NCBI GenBank assembly: GCA_946481035.1
Contig: CAMLNK010000203.1
Span: 1-6,994, forward strand
Source: an uncultured Dyadobacter sp.
Lineage (GTDB): Bacteria; Bacteroidota; Bacteroidia; Cytophagales; Spirosomataceae
Direction of reading: 5' to 3'
Length of the DNA: 6,994 bases
Below the pieces are notes generated by a model. It had not been told where the DNA came from and did no database searches. It worked only from the letters and a program-made list of their open reading frames with translations. The position numbers and the translations under genes were made by a program. Shown in pieces: positions 1-6,351 of this stretch (positions are counted from its first letter, which is position 1; the number at the start of each line of letters is the position of its first letter).

Positions 1-1064
1 AGTTTGAGGCCAATGTTGGTGAGGGCGAGGTTGATACCCGCATTGCTGGCCCCGCTCAGTATGTGAATGATCGCCAGGAGCACGAGGTTGGAGATCAGGC
101 TGGAATAAATTCCTACGAAACACCAGGCGATTACGCAGCACAAATAGAGCGGCGCACATATGGCGATGATGGTTTTGTTGCTGTAACGGTCGGCGAAGAC
201 ACCCCAGGAACCGATGGTTAGAATGCTGCTGAGCTGGCTGAGGATGGTGAGCGGGATGATGTACATCAGCGTGAGCCCGAGGGTTTTCAGCATAAATACT
301 GTGAAAAACGGCGTCGCCATGTTCACTGCGAAGAGCCAGGCTGAATTGAATACCAGCAGCCGCCGGAAATTGAGGTCGCGCAGCGGTTTGACGAACATTT
401 TGAGGATATTTTCTTTCCCGAGGAACGACATCGGCTCCGGCACCGTCGCCAGCAGCCACGCGCCCGCGAGCCCCACCAAACCCGCGAGCATGAACATGAC
501 CGCATAGGTGGTAAGCTCGTAATCGGGGAAGTTTTTTCGGATGTAGTCGACGACCACCGCCAGGACAATGCTCATGACCACATTGAGAATCTGCGCGTAA
601 CGTCCTCGTTTGGAGAAATACACGCCCAGCATTTCGCCGGGGACGAGGTCTTTCATCCAGGCATTCCAGCTCGGGCCGGCAATGGAGCCGAAAAGGTAGA
701 AGAAGAAAAGGAAGAAGAGCAGCAGGTTCACCGGCGTGTCTCCCGAAAATGCGAACGGCAATATCCCGATGATTATAAGGGGAATACGTGCAAGAACGGA
801 GCAAATGACCGACACTGCCCGGCGGTTGTTGTACCGGCGGATGAGCCATACAGAGGTCAGCTGGAAGATATTAGTGAATGTCGGCAACGATGCGAGCAGT
901 CCGATCTGGAAGTTGTTGGCGCCGAGCAGCAGGGCAAATGCAACCAGGAATGTGCCGCCGGTGAGCGTGGTCATGGCCTCGGTGGTCATGCCTTCTTGGA
1001 GGACGGTGTCCAGCCCTTTCTGAACTTCCTCGTGGGTAAGTCTTTCCCTGGGTTTTAAAATCAT
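1..1064 (-). CDS. MFS transporter, C-terminus cut by window edge
   Basis: Reading the minus strand from the ATG at 1064 gives 354 residues without a stop, running off the left edge. The protein is very hydrophobic, with about ten membrane segments visible (roughly residues 36-50, 52-75, 84-105, 113-133, 158-175, 186-207, 238-258, 262-285, 297-317 and 322-345). A basic loop after the second segment (LIRRYNNRR, 74-82) sits where MFS motif A lies, and its counterpart in the second half is clearer (GVFADRYSNK, 288-297). A conserved-looking loop, GPSWNAWMKDLVP, lies at 130-142. MFS proteins usually have 12 segments in 400-450 residues, so one or two are probably missing. It would be an inner-membrane secondary transporter; the substrate cannot be told. 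No Shine-Dalgarno sequence precedes the ATG. It is transcribed away from the small gene at 1199 and shares a 134-bp spacer with it. The family call is firm. Confidence 0.9.
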   Translation of the reverse strand, partial: MILKPRERLTHEEVQKGLDTVLQEGMTTEAMTTLTGGTFLVAFALLLGANNFQIGLLASLPTFTNIFQLTSVWLIRRYNNRRAVSVICSVLARIPLIIIGILPFAFSGDTPVNLLLFFLFFFYLFGSIAGPSWNAWMKDLVPGEMLGVYFSKRGRYAQILNVVMSIVLAVVVDYIRKNFPDYELTTYAVMFMLAGLVGLAGAWLLATVPEPMSFLGKENILKMFVKPLRDLNFRRLLVFNSAWLFAVNMATPFFTVFMLKTLGLTLMYIIPLTILSQLSSILTIGSWGVFADRYSNKTIIAICAPLYLCCVIAWCFVGIYSSLISNLVLLAIIHILSGASNAGINLALTNIGLK

Positions 1065-1198
1065 AAGCGTCCGTGGTTTAGTGGTGCTAGGATGCTGAAT
1101 GGCCGCTTTTTGAATAAAATCATACCAACAGGAAGGCGGGGGATGCCGGGAAGTTGCCGTTAATAATAATTATTTTGGATGTCTGTTTGGATTAGGCT

Positions 1199-1504
1199 AT
1201 GTTGGAAGAAACTCATATTGTTCAAACCAATTTAAATATGCCAACTTTCATTCATAACGGAAATCAGCAGCGTGCGATTAACCTGGACTATCTCGATAGC
1301 ATCAAAAAAGATAACCAAAATGGTTTTGAGATTGTATTCGAGCGCGTGGTATCAAACAGGGTTCCGAATGCAATCGCAAGTGGATTTCCGGATGAAACCC
1401 CGGGCGGAATGGCCGAGGTGGGGCGCTGGCGGTTTGAAAACGAAAAGGAACGGGATAAGGTTTTGAAGTCGATTTTGGACTCGTTTGGAATGAGAATTGG
1501 CTGA
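1199..1504 (+). CDS. hypothetical protein, 101 aa
   Basis: A complete open frame from ATG to TGA that I do not recognise. It has no signal peptide or membrane segment and looks like a small soluble cytoplasmic protein. The middle (about 27-50) alternates in a way that suggests beta strands (INLDYLDSIKK, then FEIVFERVV). After a Gly/Pro-rich stretch (61-70) comes WRFENEKERDKVLKSIL (77-93), probably a last strand followed by an amphipathic helix. This strands-then-helix layout is seen in various small Bacteroidota and phage-related proteins, but I cannot name a family. A second ATG at 1238 would start the protein at MPTFIHNGN and could be the true start, since the first 13 residues look less structured. 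It stands alone between a divergent transporter and a 235-bp spacer. That it is coding is supported by its isolation and plausible amino-acid make-up, not by a domain. Confidence 0.6.
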   Translation: MLEETHIVQTNLNMPTFIHNGNQQRAINLDYLDSIKKDNQNGFEIVFERVVSNRVPNAIASGFPDETPGGMAEVGRWRFENEKERDKVLKSILDSFGMRIG

Positions 1505-1573
1505 TGTTAAATGGGAAATGATGTTTTTATACTTTCATTAAGTAACTCTGAAAATATTTCCTGGAAATGATGA

Positions 1574-1591
1574 ATTATTTCGAGAAATAAT
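1574..1591 (+). terminator. AT-rich hairpin downstream of the small gene, possible terminator
   Basis: ATTATTTC and GAAATAAT form a perfect 8-base inverted repeat around a GA centre (in RNA a 7-bp stem with a CGAG loop), followed by the T-rich run ATTTATTTT. It lies about 70 bp after the stop of the 101-aa gene. The stem is AT-rich and weak for an intrinsic terminator, so a regulatory palindrome is an equal possibility. Confidence 0.35.
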
Positions 1592-1600
1592 ATTTATTTT

Positions 1601-1637
1601 CAACCGGTTGTTTTCCTTTATATATAACCGGGGTTAT
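1601..1637. repeat. two short palindromes sharing AACCGG
   Basis: The 10-bp palindrome CAACCGGTTG (1601-1610) is followed by ATAACC-GG-GGTTAT (1624-1637). AACCGG occurs in both, 24 bp apart. The pair lies about 100-140 bp ahead of the glycosyltransferase-like gene in an AT-rich spacer and could be a binding site for a dimeric regulator. This is visible sequence symmetry only; no known operator is matched. Confidence 0.35.
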
Positions 1638-1677
1638 TGATATTGTGATATAGGGTTATGTGGGGATGGCAACTCGA

Positions 1678-1709
1678 CCAAAAAAGCATATTTACATGTC
1701 GTTTTTTGG
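1678..1709. repeat. inverted repeat CCAAAAAA / TTTTTTGG
   Basis: An 8-bp perfect inverted repeat (1678-1685 and 1702-1709) flanks a 16-bp centre that itself holds the palindrome ACATGT (1694-1699). It ends about 30 bp before the GTG start of the glycosyltransferase-like gene, where a promoter or 5' leader would be expected. It could be an operator or an RNA hairpin in the leader. It lacks a downstream T-run, so a terminator is less likely. Confidence 0.35.
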
Positions 1710-1739
1710 CGCTAAACCCTCATCGTAACCTCTATCCTT

Positions 1740-2798
1740 GTGAAAATAGCATTTATAGTGCCTTACTTCGGTAAGCTGCCTTCCAATTTTGATCTTTGGC
1801 TTAGAACCTGCAAAGCCAATCCTGAATTCAACTGGCTGATTATAAGCGATCAGGATCTTCCTGACAACCTTGCAGAAAATGTGAGTTGTTTTTATTTTAA
1901 AGACATAGCCGCATTAAGCAAGCTTATAAACGCAAAACTGAATCTCAAACTCAAAATCAACAGCGCCTACAAATTTTGCGACTTCCGGCCATTGTACGGC
2001 GCAATATTTGAGGATTATCTGGACGGATATGATTTTTGGGGTTTTTGTGATATGGATGTTTTCTTTGGAAGACTTTCGAATTTCCTGACTCCTGAAATTC
2101 TGCATGAACACGACATTATCCAGCGCTGGGGACACCTCACAATTGTACGAAACAATGAAACGTGCAACAGGCTGTATGAGAAATGTTTTGATTATTCCAC
2201 CATGGAAAAGGTGCTCAATTGGGATATGAATCAGGGTACCGACGAGCGCATTATGCCTTACATCGGGCAGAAGTTAGGTTTGAAATGCTATTACAATCAG
2301 ACATGGATAGCGGACGTTGCGCCCCATACGTTCCACTACAAGATGGACAAACTGGGCAGCAACAATTATACTTCACAGATATTTGCCTGGGAGAGCGGTG
2401 TCCTTTACCGGTATTTCCTCAGTGACGGGCATATACACCGGGATGAATTCATGTATATCCACCTCCAAAAGCGGGAGATAGAAATTCTCAACAAGGTAGC
2501 TGGTGATTTTATGATCACACCGAACGGCGTTTATAACAAAACGAAGGACGTGAATCTGTCGGATTTTTTCTGTGATTCCACATTGAAGGAGCGCTTTGAC
2601 ATTCGTTACAAGAAACTGTGGAGACGTTTGGTCAAACAACGTTTGTCCGATACGTTTTTGAAAGGGAAGCTGGTTAGTTACCTGGTATACAAGCGTTACT
2701 TGTCGGATTTATGGACTGGTATCCCCGATATTACGGTTACCGAGCGTGAAAGCGATGCTGTGGAGTTGGTTATTCACGAGGCTGGAATGATCTCGTAA
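1740..2798 (+). CDS. glycosyltransferase-like protein (resembles DUF6625 family)
   Basis: A complete 352-residue protein starting at GTG. That start fits, because it gives the typical opening MKIAFIVPYFGKLPSNFDLWL, a first beta strand of a GT-A-like fold. Residues 78-84 (KFCDFRP) and the hydrophobic strand ending in DMD at 104-106 (YDFWGFCDMDVFFG) look like the nucleotide-sugar and metal-binding region of GT-A transferases. Other conserved-looking stretches are NQGTDERIM (164-172) and FMYIHLQKR (237-245). From memory this matches proteins labelled DUF6625 or capsular polysaccharide synthesis in Bacteroidota. The likely role is transfer of a sugar to a cell-surface glycan in the cytoplasm; donor and acceptor are unknown. 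No signal peptide or membrane helix is evident, but the tail (289-320) is rich in Lys/Arg and aromatic residues and might touch the membrane. It is convergent with the FkbM gene, whose product could methylate the same glycan. The assignment is by motif, not alignment. Confidence 0.75.
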   Translation: MKIAFIVPYFGKLPSNFDLWLRTCKANPEFNWLIISDQDLPDNLAENVSCFYFKDIAALSKLINAKLNLKLKINSAYKFCDFRPLYGAIFEDYLDGYDFWGFCDMDVFFGRLSNFLTPEILHEHDIIQRWGHLTIVRNNETCNRLYEKCFDYSTMEKVLNWDMNQGTDERIMPYIGQKLGLKCYYNQTWIADVAPHTFHYKMDKLGSNNYTSQIFAWESGVLYRYFLSDGHIHRDEFMYIHLQKREIEILNKVAGDFMITPNGVYNKTKDVNLSDFFCDSTLKERFDIRYKKLWRRLVKQRLSDTFLKGKLVSYLVYKRYLSDLWTGIPDITVTERESDAVELVIHEAGMIS

Positions 2799-2817
2799 AA
2801 TGCGGTACATTTAGGAG

Positions 2818-2851
2818 TATAATCTGGGTCTTAAAAAAGATCCAGATTATA
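2818..2851. terminator. shared hairpin between convergent genes
   Basis: Two 15-base arms (2818-2832 and 2837-2851) pair around an AAAA loop with a single G-T pair (2828 with 2841). In the plus-strand transcript this is a G-U wobble; in the minus-strand transcript it becomes a C-A mismatch, so the stem should be stronger for the plus-strand gene. It begins 20 bp after the stop of the glycosyltransferase-like gene and contains the stop codon and last codons of the FkbM gene. Neither side is followed by a long T-run, so it is not a textbook intrinsic terminator. Its placement makes a two-way terminator or 3'-end stabiliser the best guess. Confidence 0.6.
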
Positions 2852-3676
2852 AATGATGATGTTTTCGCCGGCCTGGGCAAAACGGTATTGTGTGAATGCT
2901 TTGTTAATGGCCGTGAAAAATGGTTTTGAGCAACCCGGAACCATCCAGTCGTGCAATTCAATTACAATTACCTTGGTTTTGGGGAGCCAGCTCATGTAAT
3001 TTTCGGAAAAGAGCTGTTTTTCTGCGGTTTCTATATCCAGTTTAAGTAAATCGATACGGTCCCAACCGAATTCTTTCATCACCGAATCGATCGTACAGGT
3101 GTTGGGTTCCGCGGCTTCTTCGCCGTCGGTGTCATCGACTATTTCTTCCACAACTATTCCCCATTTTCCGACGCCGTATTTATCCGAAATCTTCGCAACC
3201 GTTTGGCGGGGCCATATGGCTGCCTGTTTTACGTGTACGTTCGGATAATTCTTAGTATTACCAATTACAGCTGCCGCATTTTCAGGATCCGGCTCAATCG
3301 CTACGATCTGAGCTTTCGGGAATTTATTGGTAAAATAAATACTTGCCAAACCAATATTAGAACCCCCGTCAATAATCGTCTGAGGTTCAAAACCCAGCGG
3401 AACATTGTATTCATTTTTAATGAAAACTTGTACAAATACCTTATCGTCGGTAGTCTTTGGTCTTAAATGAATGGGATATTTCGCTTTCGGATGCTTTACC
3501 GACTCGTTGTTTTGCAAAACGCGGCCGATAAAAAAGGAAGTGCCTCTTATAAAGCCAAGTTCTGAATGATAGGAAGCGAGTTTTTGGAGATAACGGAGCA
3601 TTCTTGTGAAATTGAGGGTACACGTGAAACCGAAGGTACGCATCGTAAAGATACTTCGCCCCACTTTTCTACCCAT
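2831..3676 (-). CDS. FkbM family SAM-dependent methyltransferase
   Basis: A complete 281-residue protein with the FkbM methyltransferase core: SAM-binding motif I IIDGGSNIGLAS (101-112), the acidic end of strand 2 in VAIEPDPEN (125-133), the family hallmark LLKLDIETAE (210-219; usually K-I/L-D-I/V-E-G-x-E, here with Thr for Gly), and VIVIELHDW (236-244). The family O-methylates sugars or other hydroxyls, and in Bacteroidota its genes commonly sit with glycan-synthesis genes. The opposing glycosyltransferase-like gene fits that, but the substrate is unknown. An acidic segment (177-190, EEIVDDTDGEEAAE) lies between the core motifs. The start is uncertain: ATG at 3676 gives the longest form, with alternatives at 3643 (MRTFGF) and 3601 (MLRYLQKL), and the first 25 residues look little like a folded domain. 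The frame ends inside the hairpin shared with its neighbour. The family call is strong. Confidence 0.88.
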   Translation of the reverse strand: MGRKVGRSIFTMRTFGFTCTLNFTRMLRYLQKLASYHSELGFIRGTSFFIGRVLQNNESVKHPKAKYPIHLRPKTTDDKVFVQVFIKNEYNVPLGFEPQTIIDGGSNIGLASIYFTNKFPKAQIVAIEPDPENAAAVIGNTKNYPNVHVKQAAIWPRQTVAKISDKYGVGKWGIVVEEIVDDTDGEEAAEPNTCTIDSVMKEFGWDRIDLLKLDIETAEKQLFSENYMSWLPKTKVIVIELHDWMVPGCSKPFFTAINKAFTQYRFAQAGENIIIYNLDLF

Positions 3677-3691
3677 TATTAAAATTTAATA
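3677..3691. repeat. perfect AT palindrome next to the FkbM start
   Basis: TATTAAA-A-TTTAATA is a perfect 7-bp inverted repeat with a one-base centre, directly touching the upstream ATG (3674-3676) of the FkbM frame. It could be an operator or simply AT-rich promoter or leader DNA. If the true start is further in (3643 or 3601), it lies about 30-75 bp upstream, in normal promoter territory. It is made only of A and T, so chance is a real possibility. Confidence 0.3.
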
Positions 3692-3804
3692 CAACTATTT
3701 CTTTTTAAATCGGAGATGCCCGGTTCGGCTTAGTAGCGATCATTGATTTAAAAACAGGGCATCGCATTGTTTAGAGGCGAAAATCGCCGGATGTGTAAAG
3801 TCAG

Positions 3805-3844
3805 CTGCTGGTAACTTTGAACAGCAGTGTTCGTTTTTGAACAC
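3805..3844. promoter_or_regulatory. operator-like cluster of GAACA/TGTTC half-sites
   Basis: TTTGAACA occurs at 3816-3823 and again at 3836-3843, exactly 20 bp (about two helical turns) apart. Between them lies the inverted half-site TGTTC (3828-3832), which gives GAACA-4-TGTTC and the perfect GTGTTC-6-GAACAC hairpin (3827-3844). CTGCTG (3805-3810) also pairs with CAGCAG (3822-3827). The block is about 105 bp before the ABC permease start and 130 bp before the FkbM start, in the spacer that must hold both promoters. Half-site spacing by whole turns is typical of a dimeric regulator's operator, but I match it to no known factor. Overlapping RNA hairpins are the alternative reading. Confidence 0.4.
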
Positions 3845-3947
3845 GGAAATTTTGTTAATAGTCTGAATTTTAATGTGTTGTATGTGTGGTATAAATTTAT
3901 TGATGGAAGCGAGGTATTTGTTCCTAAGCCTTACAACCTGAAAATCC

Positions 3948-6329
3948 ATGCTGAGTAACTATCTCAAAATCTCCTGGCGGAACCTGGTGCGCGCCAAAGG
4001 ATACGCATTGATCAATATTGCCGGCCTGGCGGTAGGCATGGTCACGTCGGTGCTGATCTTTTTGTGGATTCAGAACGAATTGCAATTCGACCGCAGTTAT
4101 TCCAAAACCAAACGCCTTTACCAGGTTTATAACCGGGATGTTTTCAACGATGAACCGACGGTCTGGGGTACAACGCCGCCACCGCTCGCACCCGAATTGA
4201 AAGCAGCCTACCCGGAGATCGAAAATGCGTCGAGGGTTGCGCCGTTGACCATGCTGTTGTCGGCCAACGACAAGAATCTGAATGCGGAAGGGGCATTCGC
4301 CGATCCGGATTTCCTGGAAATGTTTGATTACCGGCTGATTTCGGGGAATGGAAAGGGTTTGTTGGACGGGACCAACGGAATTGTAATTACCAGAAAACTT
4401 GCCGAAAGCTTCTTTGGAACGATCGACGCGGTGGGAAAGACAATCCAGATCGATCACAAGGATAATTTTTTGGTTTCGGGTGTGATCGATGATTTTCCGC
4501 AAACGACGCGTTTCAGCGATCGTACTTATCTGCTCCCATGGAGTTATTTTCAAAGACCCGGCTGGGCGACACTGGAATGGAACTCGAACAACTACTTTAC
4601 TTATGTAGCTTTGAAAGAAGGCGCGAGCGAAGCAGCGGTAGGCTGGAAGATCAGGAAGGTAACAGCCGAACATCTTAAAGGTACGATCGATAATGTTGCT
4701 AACCGTGAGATCTTTCTTTTTCCGGCAGAGAAATGGCATTTGTACTCCAAAATTGATCATGGACAGCTCGTTGACGGGCGAATCGTGACCGTGAGGCTGT
4801 TCGGATTGATCGCGGCGTTCATATTGATTATCGCTTGCGTGAATTTTGTGAACCTCAGCACCGCCCGCAGCGAAAAACGGGCGAAGGAAGTCGGTGTTCG
4901 CAAGGTATCCGGCGCACCGAAAAGCTCGCTCGTGCTGCAATTCATCAGCGAGTCTGTGATGCTGTCGTTGCTTGCGGCGATCGTGGCTGCGCTCATCATT
5001 TCGGCGGTTATTCCTGTTTTCGGCAACCTGGTTGGGTTGCAACTGGCACCGGACTTGACTTCCGTCTATTTCTGGCTTTCGGTCGGAGGTTTTGTGTTAT
5101 TCACCGGACTGCTCGCCGGGAGTTATCCGGCATTTTTCCTGTCGGCATTCCAGCCGGCCAGGGTAATCAAGGGCATTTACACCCACAACAATGCGGCTTT
5201 TTCTCCCCGGAAAGGTCTGGTTGTGCTTCAATTTTCATTTGCCATTATCCTCATCATTTCCACGTTGGTGATCAAGCGGCAGATCGATCACGGGCAGAGC
5301 CGGGATGCGGGATACGACAAGAACAACCTGTTGATTACCGTCCTGGCGGGCGAGCTGGAAAAGCATTATGCAGCTGTCCGCAATGAGCTGCTTGCAAGCG
5401 GCGCGGTCGTGTCGGCCACCAAATCGCTAGGTTCGGGTATGAGCCTGAGTTCACGTCAATGGGGCGTAACGTTTCCGGGAAGCACGGAAACGGACAAAAA
5501 TGTCGAATTTGATATTTTTGGCGCCGACCAGCATTTCGTGCGTACGACGGGCGTGAAGTTACTGGAAGGCAGGGAAATCGACCTCGTGCGGTTCCCGTCG
5601 GATTCTCTGGCCGTGGTGCTCAACGAAACGGCGGTGAGGGCAATGCGGCTGAAAAATCCTGTCGGCGCCATTGTCAATTTCCAAAGCCGGGACTGGCATG
5701 TGATCGGCGTCGTAAAAGATTTCATTTTCGATTCGCCTTATGCTCCGATCAATCCTGTGATGATCAGCGGCCCGGGTGGTCTGCTGCCGCATCAGTGGCT
5801 GACTATGCGCCTTAACCCACAAAACACGGTGGCCAAAAACCTGAAAACCGCCGAGGTTATTTTTAAAAAATACAATCCGGGCTATCCGTTTGAATACCAG
5901 TTTGCAGACGAAACCTACAAAGCCCGGTTTGCACAGGAGGAACTGACCGGCACGCTGACGGGGATTTTTACCGGCCTCGCGATATTCATTTCCTGCCTGG
6001 GGCTTTTCGGCCTCGCGACATACACCGCCCAGCAGCGCACCAAGGAAATCGGCGTCAGAAAAGTATTGGGCGCGTCGGTAGCCGGCATTGTACGACTCCT
6101 GACAGGTGATTTTGTAACGCTTGTACTCATTTCTTTCCTGATCGCGGCGCCGGTCGGCTGGTACGCGATGAACGAATGGCTGAAAGATTTCGACTATCGC
6201 ATTCAGGTCGGCCCGGGTATTTTCGCCGCGACGATCGGCGCGGTCCTGCTGATTGTTCTTCTAACGGTTAGTTTCCAGGCGATAAAGGCTGCATTGATGA
6301 ACCCCGTGAAATCTTTGAGAAACGAATAG
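3948..6329 (+). CDS. ABC transporter permease, MacB/FtsX type
   Basis: A complete 793-residue integral membrane protein, about the usual size for the two-FtsX-domain permeases of Bacteroidota. The opening MLSNYLKISWRNLVRAKGYA and first membrane helix (about 19-41) lead to a MacB-like periplasmic domain (about 45-280). The first FtsX domain follows with helices near 282-303, 332-356 and 376-398. A further helix (424-443) leads to a second periplasmic domain (about 445-668), and the second FtsX domain has helices near 670-692, 719-738 and 756-778. Matching cytoplasmic coupling motifs appear in each half: RAKEVGVRKVSGA (311-323) and RTKEIGVRKVLGA (697-709). Relatives work with a LolD/MacB-like ATPase to move lipoproteins, peptides or antimicrobials, or to sense envelope stress by mechanotransmission. 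No ATPase is in the window, so the partner and substrate are unknown. No Shine-Dalgarno sequence precedes the ATG. It is convergent with the secreted-protein gene, with a 17-bp gap. Confidence 0.93.
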   Translation: MLSNYLKISWRNLVRAKGYALINIAGLAVGMVTSVLIFLWIQNELQFDRSYSKTKRLYQVYNRDVFNDEPTVWGTTPPPLAPELKAAYPEIENASRVAPLTMLLSANDKNLNAEGAFADPDFLEMFDYRLISGNGKGLLDGTNGIVITRKLAESFFGTIDAVGKTIQIDHKDNFLVSGVIDDFPQTTRFSDRTYLLPWSYFQRPGWATLEWNSNNYFTYVALKEGASEAAVGWKIRKVTAEHLKGTIDNVANREIFLFPAEKWHLYSKIDHGQLVDGRIVTVRLFGLIAAFILIIACVNFVNLSTARSEKRAKEVGVRKVSGAPKSSLVLQFISESVMLSLLAAIVAALIISAVIPVFGNLVGLQLAPDLTSVYFWLSVGGFVLFTGLLAGSYPAFFLSAFQPARVIKGIYTHNNAAFSPRKGLVVLQFSFAIILIISTLVIKRQIDHGQSRDAGYDKNNLLITVLAGELEKHYAAVRNELLASGAVVSATKSLGSGMSLSSRQWGVTFPGSTETDKNVEFDIFGADQHFVRTTGVKLLEGREIDLVRFPSDSLAVVLNETAVRAMRLKNPVGAIVNFQSRDWHVIGVVKDFIFDSPYAPINPVMISGPGGLLPHQWLTMRLNPQNTVAKNLKTAEVIFKKYNPGYPFEYQFADETYKARFAQEELTGTLTGIFTGLAIFISCLGLFGLATYTAQQRTKEIGVRKVLGASVAGIVRLLTGDFVTLVLISFLIAAPVGWYAMNEWLKDFDYRIQVGPGIFAATIGAVLLIVLLTVSFQAIKAALMNPVKSLRNE

Positions 6330-6335
6330 GGGTCA

Positions 6336-6351
6336 GATAATGCTGATTATT
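6336..6351. terminator. weak hairpin at the second convergent junction
   Basis: ATAAT-GCTG-ATTAT gives a 5-bp stem with a four-base loop, extended by one G-T pair. It sits in the short gap after the permease stop and includes the stop codon of the opposing gene, the same arrangement as the stronger hairpin at 2818-2851. The stem is short and AT-rich and has no T-run, so it may have no function. Confidence 0.2.

Noticed and set aside
214..1023. Open frames on the plus strand (214-507, 736-1023) and minus strand (323-568) inside the transporter
   Set aside because: They lie within the minus-strand MFS frame in other reading frames; their translations are rich in Ser/Arg and low in complexity, and the MFS frame has clear membrane segments and family motifs.
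1154..1177. Possible Bacteroidota promoter (TTG at 1154 and TTATTTTG at 1170) ahead of the 101-aa gene
   Set aside because: The -7 box differs from TAnnTTTG by one key base, and the spacing of about 13 bp is well below the usual 19-21 bp.
1733..1740. TATCCTTG resembling a -7 box at the glycosyltransferase-like start
   Set aside because: It runs into the GTG start codon, so a transcript begun there would start inside the gene; one base also departs from the consensus.
3892..3899. TAAATTTA as a -7 promoter box for the permease
   Set aside because: The nearest upstream TTG is only about 11 bp away, and the box is part of a simple AT palindrome (3891-3900).
3740..3949. 69-aa minus-strand open frame in the divergent spacer
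   Set aside because: It fills the AT-rich spacer that must hold two promoters, overlaps the permease start codon, and shows no domain, signal peptide or protein-like pattern.
3924..5042. 372-aa minus-strand open frame opposite the ABC permease
   Set aside because: It is antisense to the well-supported permease; its translation is rich in Arg, His and Gln with no recognisable domain, a typical shadow of a GC-rich gene.
4835..5386. 183-aa plus-strand open frame inside the permease
   Set aside because: It overlaps the permease in another frame, which has matching FtsX helices and coupling motifs across the same region.
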